A DNA stretch of 58,059 nt from Solirubrobacterales bacterium (GCA_020438445.1 JAGQUO010000002.1:1-58059); one strand, 5' to 3'. Numbered from the stretch's first letter, positions 1 to 8,103 are shown. The notes: generated from the sequence alone by a model not told the origin. Made by a program: numbers and translations.

Positions 1-173
1 GCCCTCTGGGCGCGCTTCAGGTCGGTCCTCGTTCCGCCCGGGGCGGCGACGACCACCCGGTGGCCCCGGGCCCGGAGCTCGGCGGCGGCGCCCGCCACGT
101 AGGCGTTCACCTCGTGGTGCCCCTCCCACGAGTACGGGGACACCAGGGCGATGGTCAGGCCGTCGCGGGGCAC
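1..173 (-). CDS. GT4-type glycosyltransferase, N-terminal fragment (runs off the left edge)
   Basis: Only the first 57 or so residues are present, read leftward from a GTG at 173. They begin with a beta strand (LTIALVSPYSWEG), continue with a helix ending in a LRARGHRV segment, then a second strand VVVAAPGG. This is the usual opening of a GT-B, GT4-family glycosyltransferase, the group that includes PimA-type mannosyltransferases. The donor and acceptor cannot be judged from this piece. It differs from the WFNRGQ-type GT4 paralogs further right. A TATCCT box lies 6 bases upstream of the GTG, so the message is probably leaderless. An inositol-lipid operon lies 1.8 kb away, so a PimA-like role is possible but unproven. 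Confidence 0.7.
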   Translation of the reverse strand, partial: MPRDGLTIALVSPYSWEGHHEVNAYVAGAAAELRARGHRVVVAAPGGTRTDLKRAQR

Positions 174-179
174 CGCTGC

Positions 180-185
180 AGGATA
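180..185 (-). promoter_or_regulatory. -10 box of a probable leaderless promoter
   Basis: On the minus strand TATCCT is followed by 6 bases and then the GTG start at 173, so transcription should begin at or next to the start codon. No clear -35 box was seen. Confidence 0.4.
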
Positions 186-271
186 GATGCGCGGCGGCGG
201 CCGCGAGCGGCCCCGGCGGCCCACCTGCAGCGTTAGGATCGCGCCGCTGGGGTCAATCGAGAGGAGCGAGC

Positions 272-1897
272 GTGAGCGACTTCGACTATGTGATCGTCGG
301 TGCCGGATCGGCGGGGTGCGTTCTCGCCAACCGACTCAGCGACGCCGGCGCGGAGGTGCTCCTGATCGAGGCCGGCGGCAGGGACCGCTCGCCGAAGATC
401 AAGATCCCCGCCGCATTCGCCCAGCAGTTCCGCACCAAGCTCGACTGGGACCTCGCCACGGGCCCCGAGCCGGGTTGCGATGGCCGCATGCTGTACGTGC
501 CGCGCGGCAAGTCCCTCGGGGGGTCGAGCTCGATGAACGCGATGCTCTACGTCCGCGGGCACCGCTCCGACTACGACGGCTGGAGGGACGACGCCGGCTG
601 CGCGGGGTGGGGCTGGGACGACGTGCTGCCCTACTTCGTCCGATCCGAGCACCACGAGGCCGGAGCGAGCGCGGCCCACGGCTACGGCGGGCTGCTCAAC
701 GTCGCGCCGTCCCGGAGCCCGCGGCCGCTCACCGCGATCATCACGGACGCGGTCAGAAACCGCGGCTACGCGGTCGACCCCGACTACAACGACGGCGATC
801 CGCACGGCGTTGCCGCGGTCGAGGTGACGCAACGGAACGGCCGCCGCTGGAGCACCGCCGACGCGTTCCTGCGCCCGGCCATGGGCCGCCCGAACCTGAC
901 CGTGCTGACGGGGGCGACGGCGGTCGGCCTCGAGATCGAGGGCGAGCGGGTCCGCGGAGTGCGGCTCAGCGGCAGGACGCCGATGGCGGTCGCCCGCGCG
1001 CGCCGCGAGGTGATCCTCGCCGCCGGCGCGATCGGGTCGCCGCAACTGCTGATGGTCTCCGGGGTCGGAGACCCGGACAAGCTCGCGGCCGCCGGCGTCC
1101 GGTGCCACCTGCCGCTGCCCGCCGTGGGCACCAATCTCCAGGACCATCCCTACGTCGTCGGGATCTGGGACTCGGCGGTCGGCGGCTCACTGGCGGACGC
1201 CGAGAAGCCGGGCGCGCTTCTCGACTTCCTCCTTCGCCGCAGCGGCCCGCTGACCTCGACCGTCGCCGAGGCGTTCCTGTTCACCCGCTCTCCCGCGGCC
1301 GGCGGGGCCGACGGCCCACCCGACATCCAGTTCCACCTCGCCCCCGCCTACTTCGCCGACAACGGATTCGAGGAGTACGACGGGCACGCGCTCACGATCG
1401 GCCCCGTCCTTGTCGCGCCGCGGGCCCGCGGCGAGGTGACGATCGGCTCCGGGGACGTGGCTGCCAAGCCCGCGATCGTCGGCAACCACCTGACCGACCC
1501 GGCCGACGTCGAGGCGCTCGTGTGGGGCATGAAGCTCGCGCGCGACATCGTCGGCACCGCCCCGCTCGCGGCCGCGGCCGGCCGCGAGATCTACCCGGGG
1601 CCCGAGGTCGCGACCGACGAGGAGCTGGCAGCCGACGCACGTCGCCGCGTGGAGCTCCTCTACCACCCCGTGGGCACCTGCAGGATGGGCGCCGGAGAGG
1701 ACGCCGTGGTCGATCCCGAGCTGCGGGTCCGGGGACTCGAGGGGGTGCGGGTCGCGGACGCGTCGGTGATGCCCACGATCACCCGCGGGAACACGAACGC
1801 GCCGACGATCATGATCGCCGAGAAGGCGGCCGACCTGATCCTCGACCGGCCGCCACTCGAGCAGGCGACGGCGCCCCAGGCCACAGCCGCGGCCTGA
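272..1897 (+). CDS. GMC-family FAD oxidoreductase (choline dehydrogenase-like)
   Basis: This is a full-length GMC oxidoreductase of 541 residues that uses FAD to oxidise an alcohol. The FAD-binding motif GAGSAGCVLANRL is at residues 10-22. The second GMC signature (PRGKSLGGSSSMNAMLYVRG) is near residue 80. The C-terminal catalytic region has YHPVGTCRMG around 464 and the conserved RGNTNAPT stretch around 506. Length and motif order match choline dehydrogenase-like enzymes, but that branch covers many alcohols, so the substrate is unknown. The GTG start at 272 is supported by a GAGGAG ribosome-binding site about 6 bases upstream; a TAGGAT box near 232 could be its -10. It stands alone and converges on ino1. 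Confidence 0.9.
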   Translation: MSDFDYVIVGAGSAGCVLANRLSDAGAEVLLIEAGGRDRSPKIKIPAAFAQQFRTKLDWDLATGPEPGCDGRMLYVPRGKSLGGSSSMNAMLYVRGHRSDYDGWRDDAGCAGWGWDDVLPYFVRSEHHEAGASAAHGYGGLLNVAPSRSPRPLTAIITDAVRNRGYAVDPDYNDGDPHGVAAVEVTQRNGRRWSTADAFLRPAMGRPNLTVLTGATAVGLEIEGERVRGVRLSGRTPMAVARARREVILAAGAIGSPQLLMVSGVGDPDKLAAAGVRCHLPLPAVGTNLQDHPYVVGIWDSAVGGSLADAEKPGALLDFLLRRSGPLTSTVAEAFLFTRSPAAGGADGPPDIQFHLAPAYFADNGFEEYDGHALTIGPVLVAPRARGEVTIGSGDVAAKPAIVGNHLTDPADVEALVWGMKLARDIVGTAPLAAAAGREIYPGPEVATDEELAADARRRVELLYHPVGTCRMGAGEDAVVDPELRVRGLEGVRVADASVMPTITRGNTNAPTIMIAEKAADLILDRPPLEQATAPQATAAA

Positions 1898-1970
1898 GCG
1901 GGCCCCGACGCGCGCCGCGCCCGCCCGAGAACGAGCGAGCCCGCCGCCGCGGGCGCGACGACGGGCCGGT

Positions 1971-1990
1971 GCACCTCCGGGGTGAGGTGC
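1971..1990. terminator. Hairpin between converging genes
   Basis: GCACCTC and GAGGTGC form a perfect 7-bp stem around a 6-base loop. It lies between the ends of the GMC oxidoreductase (+) and ino1 (-) and could stop both transcripts. There is no U tract, which is common in actinobacterial terminators. Confidence 0.5.
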
Positions 1991-1997
1991 GGGAGCG

Positions 1998-3188
1998 CTA
2001 GCCCCGGTTGTGGGCGGCGGCCGACGCGCCCGCGTCGGCCTCGTCCTTCGCCCTCGCGGCCGCGGCGTTGCGGGCGTTCGCGGCGATGAACTCCTCGGTG
2101 AGCTCGCGGGCGTCCGCGTCCGGTCGCTGGGTGTGCGGCGACTTCATCAGGTAGCTGGACGGCCCGTCGAGCTGGCCCGAGATGCCGTTGTTGAGTGCCA
2201 GCTTGATGATCCGGACCGCATCGATGACGACGCCGGCCGAGTTCGGGGAGTCCCAGACCTCGAGCTTGAGCTCGACGTTCAGCGGAACGTCGCCGAAGCT
2301 CTTGCCCTCGAGGCGGATGTGCGCCCACTTGCGGTCGGTGAGCCACGGGACGTAGTCGGACGGCCCGACGTGGACGTCCCTCTCCTCGAGCTCCGTGCCC
2401 ATGATCGACGTCACGGCGTTTGTCTTCGAGATCTTCTTCGAGTCGAGCCGCTCGCGCTCGAGCATGTTGAAGAAGTCCATGTTGCCGCCGACGTTGAGCT
2501 GGCTGGTGTGCTGCATCTCGACGCCGCGCTCGTGGAAGAGGCGGGCGAGCTGACGGTGCACGATCGTGGCGCCGACCTGCGACTTGATGTCGTCGCCGAT
2601 GATCGGCAGCCCGGCGGCCTCGAAGCGCTTGTCCCAGTAGTCCTCGCGGGCGATGAACACGGGCAGGCAGTTGACGAAGCCGACGCCGGCCTTCAGGGCC
2701 TGCTCGACGTACCACTTCGTCGCCTGCTCGGAGCCGACCGGCAGGTAGCAGACGAGGACGTCCGTCTTCGTCTCCTTGAGGATCTTGACGATGTCGGCGG
2801 TCTCGCCCGGCGCCTTGGTGATCTTCTGCTTCAGGTACTTGCCGAGGCCGTCGTGGGTCATGCCGCGCTGCACCGTCACGCCGAGCTTCGGGACGTCGGC
2901 GAACTTGATCGTGTCGTTCTGGCCGGACCAGATCGCCTCGCCGAGGTCCTTGCCGACCTTCTCGATGTCGATGTCGAAGGCGGCCGTGAACTCGATGTCG
3001 CGGACGTGGTAGCCGCCGAGATCGACGTGCATCAGGCCCGGGACCTGCTCCGCCGGGTCGGCGTCCTTGTAGTACTGGACGCCCTGGATGAACGAGTTGG
3101 CGCAGTTGCCGACGCCGACGATCGCGACGCGGACCTTGCCCTCGTCGCCGCGACCGTTGCCGGTGTGCGCTCCGTTGGTGGTGCTCAT
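1998..3188 (-). CDS. ino1: myo-Inositol-1-phosphate synthase
   Basis: Converts glucose-6-phosphate to myo-inositol-1-phosphate with bound NAD, the first step toward inositol lipids. At 396 residues it matches the short prokaryotic form. The NAD-binding loop VGVGNCANS is near residues 24-32. Conserved family segments are visible in order: [24 protein letters not shown], and the C-terminal [13 protein letters not shown]. The ATG at 3188 gives the expected short disordered leader. An AGGAGG ribosome-binding site (3202-3207 on the plus strand) is 13 bases upstream, an unusually wide spacing. It is the last gene of a leftward group with the CDP-alcohol phosphatidyltransferase and the PAP2 gene, but a 183-base gap precedes it, so it may have its own promoter. 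No other gene is seen in that gap. Confidence 0.95.
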   Translation of the reverse strand: MSTTNGAHTGNGRGDEGKVRVAIVGVGNCANSFIQGVQYYKDADPAEQVPGLMHVDLGGYHVRDIEFTAAFDIDIEKVGKDLGEAIWSGQNDTIKFADVPKLGVTVQRGMTHDGLGKYLKQKITKAPGETADIVKILKETKTDVLVCYLPVGSEQATKWYVEQALKAGVGFVNCLPVFIAREDYWDKRFEAAGLPIIGDDIKSQVGATIVHRQLARLFHERGVEMQHTSQLNVGGNMDFFNMLERERLDSKKISKTNAVTSIMGTELEERDVHVGPSDYVPWLTDRKWAHIRLEGKSFGDVPLNVELKLEVWDSPNSAGVVIDAVRIIKLALNNGISGQLDGPSSYLMKSPHTQRPDADARELTEEFIAANARNAAAARAKDEADAGASAAAHNRG

Positions 3189-3371
3189 GGGTAAGCGAAA
3201 GCCTCCTGGGTCTTGGTAACTGGCCGGATCTCGTAGATCGCAGTCACCGCTCCGGCGCGGATCGGTTCCGGGCCTTGGGAGCGGACGTACGCAGCTCCGG
3301 GGGTCTGCAAAACACCATACCCGGGGTTCGGTTACACGACCAGCCGGATTGCCGACTCCGGCGTGGTCGAT

Positions 3372-4022
3372 TCAGGCGCCGGTATCGGCCGCGACGAGCT
3401 GCTTGCGGACGTGCCAGACGCGCTGGAGCACGGTGAACGCCGTGAGCGCGAGCATCGCCCAGATCGCCGCCGGCAGCAGGTCGAAGCCGTCGATGAGCTC
3501 CCCGTCGGCGAACATCAGCCCCGCGGAGAGGATCACGACCCGGACCGGGCGCGTGGCGATGCCGACCTTGCACTCGACTCCCAGCGCCTCCGCGCGGGCG
3601 CGGGTGTAGGAGACCATCAGCGACCCGAGGACGACGAGCAGGCAGGCGGCGGCCAGCGCCTCCTCTCCGTCGGAGGCGAACTGCCAGCAGACCGCGGCGA
3701 GGACGATGCCCTCCTCGATCCGGTCGAGCGTCGAATCCAGGAAGGCTCCGAACTGGGTTCCCTTGCCCGACATCCGCGAATAGCGTCCGTCGAGAGTGTC
3801 CATGACCGAGCCGATGATGAAGGCGAAGGCACCGAGCACGAACAGGCCCTCGAGGATCAGCACCGCCGCCGCGAGGTTCAGCACCAACCCGGTCATCGAG
3901 ATCGCGTTCGGCGTCAGCCGCGATTCGATCAGGCGGTTCCGGGCGATGTCCCTGAACTCGCCGAGGGGGCGCTCGGGGCGGTTGCGCTCACCGCCCCCTC
4001 CGCGCTGCTGCGGTTCGGCCAT
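3372..4022 (-). CDS. CDP-alcohol phosphatidyltransferase, probably phosphatidylinositol-phosphate synthase
   Basis: This is a 216-residue membrane enzyme that transfers a phosphatidyl group from a CDP-lipid to an alcohol. The complete family signature is present: D75, D78, G79, R83, G92, D96 and D100, with Ser82 replacing the usual Ala. Several membrane helices surround it (for example residues 43-72 and 107-135). Because ino1 lies downstream on the same strand, the likely acceptor is inositol-1-phosphate. That would give phosphatidylinositol phosphate, as in the actinobacterial PgsA1-type route. It is 18 bases downstream of the PAP2 gene, so the two are probably co-transcribed. Phosphatidylglycerol-phosphate synthase is the main alternative and is less favoured by context. 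Confidence 0.85.
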   Translation of the reverse strand: MAEPQQRGGGGERNRPERPLGEFRDIARNRLIESRLTPNAISMTGLVLNLAAAVLILEGLFVLGAFAFIIGSVMDTLDGRYSRMSGKGTQFGAFLDSTLDRIEEGIVLAAVCWQFASDGEEALAAACLLVVLGSLMVSYTRARAEALGVECKVGIATRPVRVVILSAGLMFADGELIDGFDLLPAAIWAMLALTAFTVLQRVWHVRKQLVAADTGA

Positions 4023-4040
4023 CGCGGGAAACCTACCTGC

Positions 4041-4817
4041 CTACGCGGTGGCTTCCTCGGGCACCGGCCTGAACGCCCACTGGGTGGGGCGGACCGGTGC
4101 GAGGACGCGGCTTGCGACCAACGCCGAGCCGCCGGCGACGAGGAGGCCGGCCGCGGCGTCGAACCAGTAGTGGTTGCCGGTCACCACGATCACCCAGAAG
4201 ACGAGCAGCGGATAGAGCGCCCAGAGCGCCCTTCCGAGCGGGTTGCGGACCAGCATCACCGCCGTCCCGGCGATCATCGAGGAGAAGCCGATGTGCATGC
4301 TCGGCACCGCCGCGTACTTGTTCACGAGCAGGCTGACGGCGTTGCTGTCCTGGTTGACCGACGTGAAGGTCGCGATCGTGTCGGTGAACCCCTCGGCCGT
4401 GAGCATCCGCGGCGGGGCCGTCGGGAACAGCATGTACCCGATCAGGGCGATTCCCATCGCCACCATGAACATGTTCCGGACGAAGTAGAAGTTGTCGTTC
4501 CGGAACAGGTAGAGCCAGGCGAGGAAGACGACGCTGATCGTGAAGTGCGAGTTCACGTACATCCAGTTGGCGAAGTCGATCAACCAGGTGTGGCTGAGCA
4601 GCGACTGCTGGAACCCGGGCTCGAAGAACGTACCGAGCGACTTCTCGAGATCGACGATCCGCTCGGCGTTGGCGAAGGCGAGGTCGCTGCGCCCGCCGAC
4701 CGCGCCGCGCACCAGCTGATAGCCCTGGTAGGCGAGGAAGAAGAGTGCGAGCTGCAGCAGGAGATCGGACCATCCCCGCGGCAGCCGACGTCCGATGGCG
4801 GCTAGCGGTCCGGGCAC
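4041..4817 (-). CDS. PAP2-family membrane phosphatase/transferase (Aur1-like)
   Basis: This is a 258-residue integral membrane protein of the PAP2 superfamily, Aur1-like branch. Conserved catalytic pieces are FPTAPPR (131-137), VPSMH with His175, and TGNHYWFD with His216 and Asp220. At least five hydrophobic segments are apparent. Family members remove phosphate from lipids or transfer inositol phosphate. It is the first gene of the operon with the inositol-lipid synthase and ino1, so dephosphorylation of phosphatidylinositol phosphate to phosphatidylinositol is an attractive role; this is inference. An alternative is an inositol-phosphate transferase. The start is GTG at 4817, with a TACAAT box only 7 bases upstream, which implies a leaderless message. 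Confidence 0.85.
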   Translation of the reverse strand: MPGPLAAIGRRLPRGWSDLLLQLALFFLAYQGYQLVRGAVGGRSDLAFANAERIVDLEKSLGTFFEPGFQQSLLSHTWLIDFANWMYVNSHFTISVVFLAWLYLFRNDNFYFVRNMFMVAMGIALIGYMLFPTAPPRMLTAEGFTDTIATFTSVNQDSNAVSLLVNKYAAVPSMHIGFSSMIAGTAVMLVRNPLGRALWALYPLLVFWVIVVTGNHYWFDAAAGLLVAGGSALVASRVLAPVRPTQWAFRPVPEEATA

Positions 4818-4824
4818 TCGCCCG

Positions 4825-4830
4825 ATTGTA
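4825..4830 (-). promoter_or_regulatory. -10 box of the inositol-lipid operon
   Basis: Read on the minus strand, TACAAT is followed by 7 bases and the GTG at 4817. It is one base off TATAAT and stands out in GC-rich DNA. No convincing -35 box was seen. Confidence 0.5.
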
Positions 4831-4854
4831 AACGGACCGTTAAGGACGACCGGA

Positions 4855-5688
4855 TCACGACCGGGCGTCGGCCAGGAAACGGGCGACCCGGTCGATCACC
4901 TCCGGGCGATCGATCCAGGGCCAGTGGCCCGCACGCTCGACGAGCTCGAACCGGGCGGCGGGCAGCGCCGCGGCGAAGGAGCGCCCGTCGGCCGGCGAGA
5001 TGTAGGGGTCGTCCTCGCCCCACAGCACCAGGGCGGGACAGCGGATCTCGCCGAGGCGCTCGCCCGCGGCCTCGAGCACGTCCGGGTCCGCGGAGCGGTA
5101 GAGGGCGAGGATCGCTCGGCTCATTCCCTCGTCCCAGTGCTCGAGGACCATGTCGACCAGCTCCGGCGGCATCGGCCGTCGCCCGGGGCGCGCGAGGCGC
5201 AGCAGCTGCGCGGTCAAGAATCGCGAGCGCGCCCGGCTGAACGCCTCGCCCAGGCCGCGGCGCCGCCAGACGCGCGCGACCCAGTGCCAGCGGTAGGTGG
5301 AGGTCAGCGGCACCGCGTCGATGACGACGAGGCTGCGGACCGCCTCCGGTCGCGCCTGCGCTCCCACCAGACCGACGGTTCCCCAATCGTGGACGACGAG
5401 CTCGTAGCCGTCCGGCGCGAGCTCCGCGAACGCCCGCGCGAGGAACCGCCCGTATGAGCCGACTGTGCAGTCGAACCGCCCCGGGTCGGGATGCTCGGAG
5501 CGCCCGAAACCGGGGAGGTCGACGGCGATGGCCGGCCCCGAGGTGGCGACGAGGAATGGCAGCCAGTCGTCGGAGTTGGTCGGGTTGCCGTGGATCCAGA
5601 TCGTCGGCACGCCCTCGCCGCGGCGGCGGCGGCAGAACACGCGGATGCCGTCGATCTCGACGAACTGCTCCTCGATCGGCGCCGCCAT
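4855..5688 (-). CDS. Alpha/beta hydrolase, haloalkane dehalogenase-type
   Basis: This 277-residue hydrolase carries the layout of haloalkane dehalogenases. The motif HGNPTNS (33-39) supplies the oxyanion loop with Asn35. HDWGTVG has the nucleophile Asp101 followed by Trp102. GEDDPYI (224-230) offers the acid, and GHW the catalytic His255. The Asn and Trp pair matches the two halide-binding residues of LinB-type enzymes, so a carbon-halogen hydrolase is possible. Epoxide and fluoroacetate hydrolases share much of this pattern, so the substrate is open. The ATG at 5688 is chosen because family similarity starts there; an in-frame extension to 5844 would run into the divergent pfkB gene. Its -10 overlaps that of pfkB. 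Confidence 0.85.
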   Translation of the reverse strand: MAAPIEEQFVEIDGIRVFCRRRRGEGVPTIWIHGNPTNSDDWLPFLVATSGPAIAVDLPGFGRSEHPDPGRFDCTVGSYGRFLARAFAELAPDGYELVVHDWGTVGLVGAQARPEAVRSLVVIDAVPLTSTYRWHWVARVWRRRGLGEAFSRARSRFLTAQLLRLARPGRRPMPPELVDMVLEHWDEGMSRAILALYRSADPDVLEAAGERLGEIRCPALVLWGEDDPYISPADGRSFAAALPAARFELVERAGHWPWIDRPEVIDRVARFLADARS

Positions 5689-5695
5689 GCCCCAG

Positions 5696-5705
5696 AACCT
5701 ATCCT
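5696..5705. promoter_or_regulatory. Overlapping back-to-back -10 boxes for divergent leaderless genes
   Basis: The sequence AACCTATCCT holds TAGGTT on the minus strand (7 bases before the hydrolase ATG) and TATCCT on the plus strand (8 bases before the kinase ATG). The two boxes share the bases TA at 5700-5701. The whole intergenic gap is only 25 bases, so the -35 regions would lie inside the opposite genes. Confidence 0.5.
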
Positions 5706-5713
5706 CGGGCCCG

Positions 5714-6637
5714 ATGAGCGCGCCCGCCGAGAAGCCGCTGATCTGCCTCGGCGAGGCTCTCGTCGACCTGATCTGTCCCGACCCGATCGCCGACCGCGCC
5801 GAGGCCGGGCGGTTCGAGGTCCACTGCGGAGGCGCACTCGCCAACGTCGCCGTTGCGGCCCGCAGAGCGGGAGCGCCCGCGGCGCTCGCGAGCGCCTGCG
5901 GCGACGACGATCGCGGCAGGCTGATCAGGTCGCGGCTCGAGGCCGAGGGGGTCGACCTCAGCTTCTACGGCATCCTCCGCGGTGCTCCGACCGCGTTCGC
6001 GTTCGCCTACCTCGATCCCTCGCTCGAGCCGACCTTCGAGATCCACGGGGCGGGGATCGAGGCCGCGATCGCATCGCTCGCGGGCCGTGGGCCCGAGATC
6101 GCGGCGGCGGGAGCGGCCGTGGTCTTCGGCTCGAACACCCTCGTCGAGGAGGGCAGCCTCGCCGTCACCGCCGAGATCTGCGACCACGCCCGCCGGGCGG
6201 GGATGCCGCTTCTGTTCGATCCCAACCTGCGACCCGGGCGATGGCCGGACCTCGACGCGGCCCGGCGGCGCTGCCTGCCGTACGCACGCGAGGCGACCGT
6301 CCTCAAGTGCAACCTCGCGGAGGCGCGATGGCTGCTCGGCGACGATGACCTCGGCGCCGCCGATGCCGCCGTGCGCCTGCATGACCTCGGGGCGGAGCTG
6401 GCCGTCGTCACCGCGGGCACCTCACCGGCGGTCGTCCGCGGTGCCTGCGATGCGGAGGCGGCGCCGCCGCGGGTCGAGCTCGTCAGCCCGCTCGGCGCGG
6501 GCGACGCGTTCATGGGGACGCTGGCCGCGGGCCTTCACCGGGCGGGCTTCGATCTCGCCCGCGCCGCGGACGCCCTCGAGGCCGCGGTGGAGCAGGGGGC
6601 CCTCGCGTGCAGGCACCTGGGAGCGTTCCGGTCGTGA
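5714..6637 (+). CDS. PfkB-family sugar kinase (fructokinase/ribokinase-like)
   Basis: Phosphorylates a sugar or nucleoside with ATP. At 307 residues it has the ribokinase-fold landmarks: an N-terminal strand ICLGEALVDL, the glycine-rich HCGGALANVAVAARRAG segment near residue 40, and the C-terminal anion-hole and catalytic-base motif SPLGAGDAFMG. The VDLI opening and general pattern are closest to fructokinases, but the substrate cannot be fixed. The ATG at 5714 is preferred over upstream starts because those overlap the divergent hydrolase and a -10 box sits just upstream. It shares a GTGA overlap with the downstream endonuclease III gene, which suggests translational coupling of two otherwise unrelated functions. 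Confidence 0.88.
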   Translation: MSAPAEKPLICLGEALVDLICPDPIADRAEAGRFEVHCGGALANVAVAARRAGAPAALASACGDDDRGRLIRSRLEAEGVDLSFYGILRGAPTAFAFAYLDPSLEPTFEIHGAGIEAAIASLAGRGPEIAAAGAAVVFGSNTLVEEGSLAVTAEICDHARRAGMPLLFDPNLRPGRWPDLDAARRRCLPYAREATVLKCNLAEARWLLGDDDLGAADAAVRLHDLGAELAVVTAGTSPAVVRGACDAEAAPPRVELVSPLGAGDAFMGTLAAGLHRAGFDLARAADALEAAVEQGALACRHLGAFRS

Positions 6638-7440
6638 GCGGCGGCGGCGAGCGCGGCTACGCGAGGCGGGAGGGGGGTGCGGGGCCCGGGGGGAGCGGCA
6701 TCGACCTCGATCGGCGGCCGCGGTTCCCGGTCCCCAAGGGGTGGAAGCGGCCGTCGCGCCGGCGCGTCCGCGCGATCCGCGACCGCCTGCGCGAGCTCTA
6801 CGGCTCCCGCCGGAACGACCCCCACGGCGACCCCGTCCACGAGCTCGTGCTGACGATCCTCTCCCAGAACACGAACGACAACAACCGCGACGTCGCCTAC
6901 CGCCGCCTCCGCGACCGGCTCGGGAGCTGGGACGCGATCCGCGACGCGCCGACCGATGAGGTGATCGAGGCGATCCGTCCCGGCGGCCTGGCCAACATCA
7001 AGGGCCCCAGGATCCAGCAGGTGCTGCACGAGCTCGGCCCCGAAGCGGACCTCGAGTGGCTGCGTGAGGCACCGCGCAAGGAGGCCGTGGATTATCTGAC
7101 CTCCCTCCCGGGGGTCGGGCGCAAGACCGCGGCCTGCGTGATGATCTTCGCCCTCGATCGCCCCGAGGTCCCGGTCGACACGCACGTCCACCGGGTCGGG
7201 GGCAGGCTCGGCCTGTTCCCGCCGGGGATCTCGCTCGAGGGGGCCCACGACGAGATGCTCGCGATCACCGACCGCGAGGACGCTTACGAGCTCCACATGA
7301 ACCTGATCGAGCACGGGCGACGGATCTGCAGGCCGCGCCCGCGATGCGGCGAGTGCGCTCTCGCCCGGATGTGCGTCGCCAGGCGAGCCGGGCTGGTGAG
7401 CCCCGTCGGCGGGGCATCTGGCCGGGTCCCCAGTGGGTAG
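6634..7440 (+). CDS. nth: Endonuclease III-type DNA glycosylase/AP lyase
   Basis: A base-excision repair enzyme of the HhH-GPD family, 268 residues from the GTG at 6634. The helix-hairpin-helix LPGVGRKTAACV carries the catalytic Lys164, and VPVDTHVHRV carries Asp182. Four cysteines near the C-terminus (CRPRPRCGECALARMC) should hold a 4Fe-4S cluster, but the first spacing is C-x5-C rather than the usual C-x6-C. The first 25 or so residues are glycine- and arginine-rich and probably disordered. The GTG overlaps the pfkB stop codon by 4 bases. MutY is less likely because the motif order and length fit Nth. Confidence 0.88.
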   Translation: MSGGGERGYARREGGAGPGGSGIDLDRRPRFPVPKGWKRPSRRRVRAIRDRLRELYGSRRNDPHGDPVHELVLTILSQNTNDNNRDVAYRRLRDRLGSWDAIRDAPTDEVIEAIRPGGLANIKGPRIQQVLHELGPEADLEWLREAPRKEAVDYLTSLPGVGRKTAACVMIFALDRPEVPVDTHVHRVGGRLGLFPPGISLEGAHDEMLAITDREDAYELHMNLIEHGRRICRPRPRCGECALARMCVARRAGLVSPVGGASGRVPSG

Positions 7441-7485
7441 TATCCGCGCCCGGAAGCGACGTCCCGCCTCCCCTCCGAGCACTGA

Positions 7486-7881
7486 ATGAACAAGCGCGCC
7501 TTCATCTACTTCGGCCTCGTCGCCCTGCTGCTGGTGATCGTCATCCCGCTCTGGGCGTTCAACAAGGACGGCTCCGAGTCATCCTCGCCCGAGAAGGTCG
7601 CAGCCTCCGACGAGGCGGCGCGCCAGCTCTTCGTCACCAACTGCGGCACCTGCCACACGCTGGACCGGGCCGGCACCCACGGCGTCGTCGGGCCGAACCT
7701 CGACGACCGCCTCGCGGCGGCCGGCCCCGCCACCGACCAGGCCGCCGTCGACGCGACTCAGCAGCGGGTCATGACCGCGATCCAGCAGGGCGTCGGCAAC
7801 GGCGCGATGCCCGCCGGCATCCTCGAGGGCTCGAACGCCCAGACGGTCGCCAACTTCGTGGCCCGGGTGGCCGGCCAGTAG
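7486..7881 (+). CDS. Membrane-anchored c-type cytochrome
   Basis: This 131-residue protein has one N-terminal membrane helix (about residues 6-25, FIYFGLVALLLVIVIPLWAF) with no obvious cleavage site, then a single cytochrome c domain outside the membrane. The haem site is CGTCH (53-57). Met108 in GNGAMPAG is the probable sixth ligand. Size and pattern fit a class I, cytochrome c6/c553-like electron carrier. It starts 45 bases after nth and is followed by hairpins, so it may be a single unit. Its redox partner cannot be inferred from the neighbours, although an SQR-like flavoprotein is encoded at 16.6 kb. Confidence 0.88.
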   Translation: MNKRAFIYFGLVALLLVIVIPLWAFNKDGSESSSPEKVAASDEAARQLFVTNCGTCHTLDRAGTHGVVGPNLDDRLAAAGPATDQAAVDATQQRVMTAIQQGVGNGAMPAGILEGSNAQTVANFVARVAGQ

Positions 7882-7886
7882 GCCGG
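7871..7886 (+). terminator. Hairpin containing the cytochrome stop codon
   Basis: CCGGCC and GGCCGG form a perfect 6-bp stem around AGTA, so the TAG stop codon lies at the loop and stem edge. It is a compact candidate terminator without a U tract. The 222-base region from 7882 to 8103 holds no convincing gene. Confidence 0.35.
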
Positions 7887-8063
7887 GCCCTTCGGCGCGC
7901 AGAGGTCGCGACGGCGCCCGGTTCGAGGCTGCCGTTCTCCCCCGCCGGAAAGCCCTCGATGGCGGGAATCGACGATCGGTTCGACGCTTCTTGCCACCGG
8001 GGCCATATCGGATGCAGAAACCGACCACGTCGTGGTCGAGATCGGCTTCCGAGTCGAGGCCGG

Positions 8064-8095
8064 GGACGGGGCGGACCGCACGGCCCGCCCCGTCC
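8064..8095 (-). terminator. Strong hairpin after the EEP nuclease gene
   Basis: GGACGGGGCGG (8064-8074) pairs perfectly with CCGCCCCGTCC (8085-8095), an 11-bp GC-rich stem with a 10-base loop. It begins 8 bases past the stop codon of the leftward gene. No U tract is present. Confidence 0.6.
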
Positions 8096-8103
8096 TGCGC
8101 CCT

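Noticed and set aside
187-2001. A 604-residue rightward frame overlapping the GMC oxidoreductase
   Set aside because: Arg/Gly/Pro-rich shadow of the real gene, with no recognisable motifs.
3189-3371. A structured riboswitch in the leader of ino1
   Set aside because: The 183-base gap is long enough, but no known aptamer core or strong terminator/antiterminator pair could be recognised.
7915-7945. tRNA-like GGTTCGA T-arm
   Set aside because: No acceptor, D or anticodon stems can be built around it.
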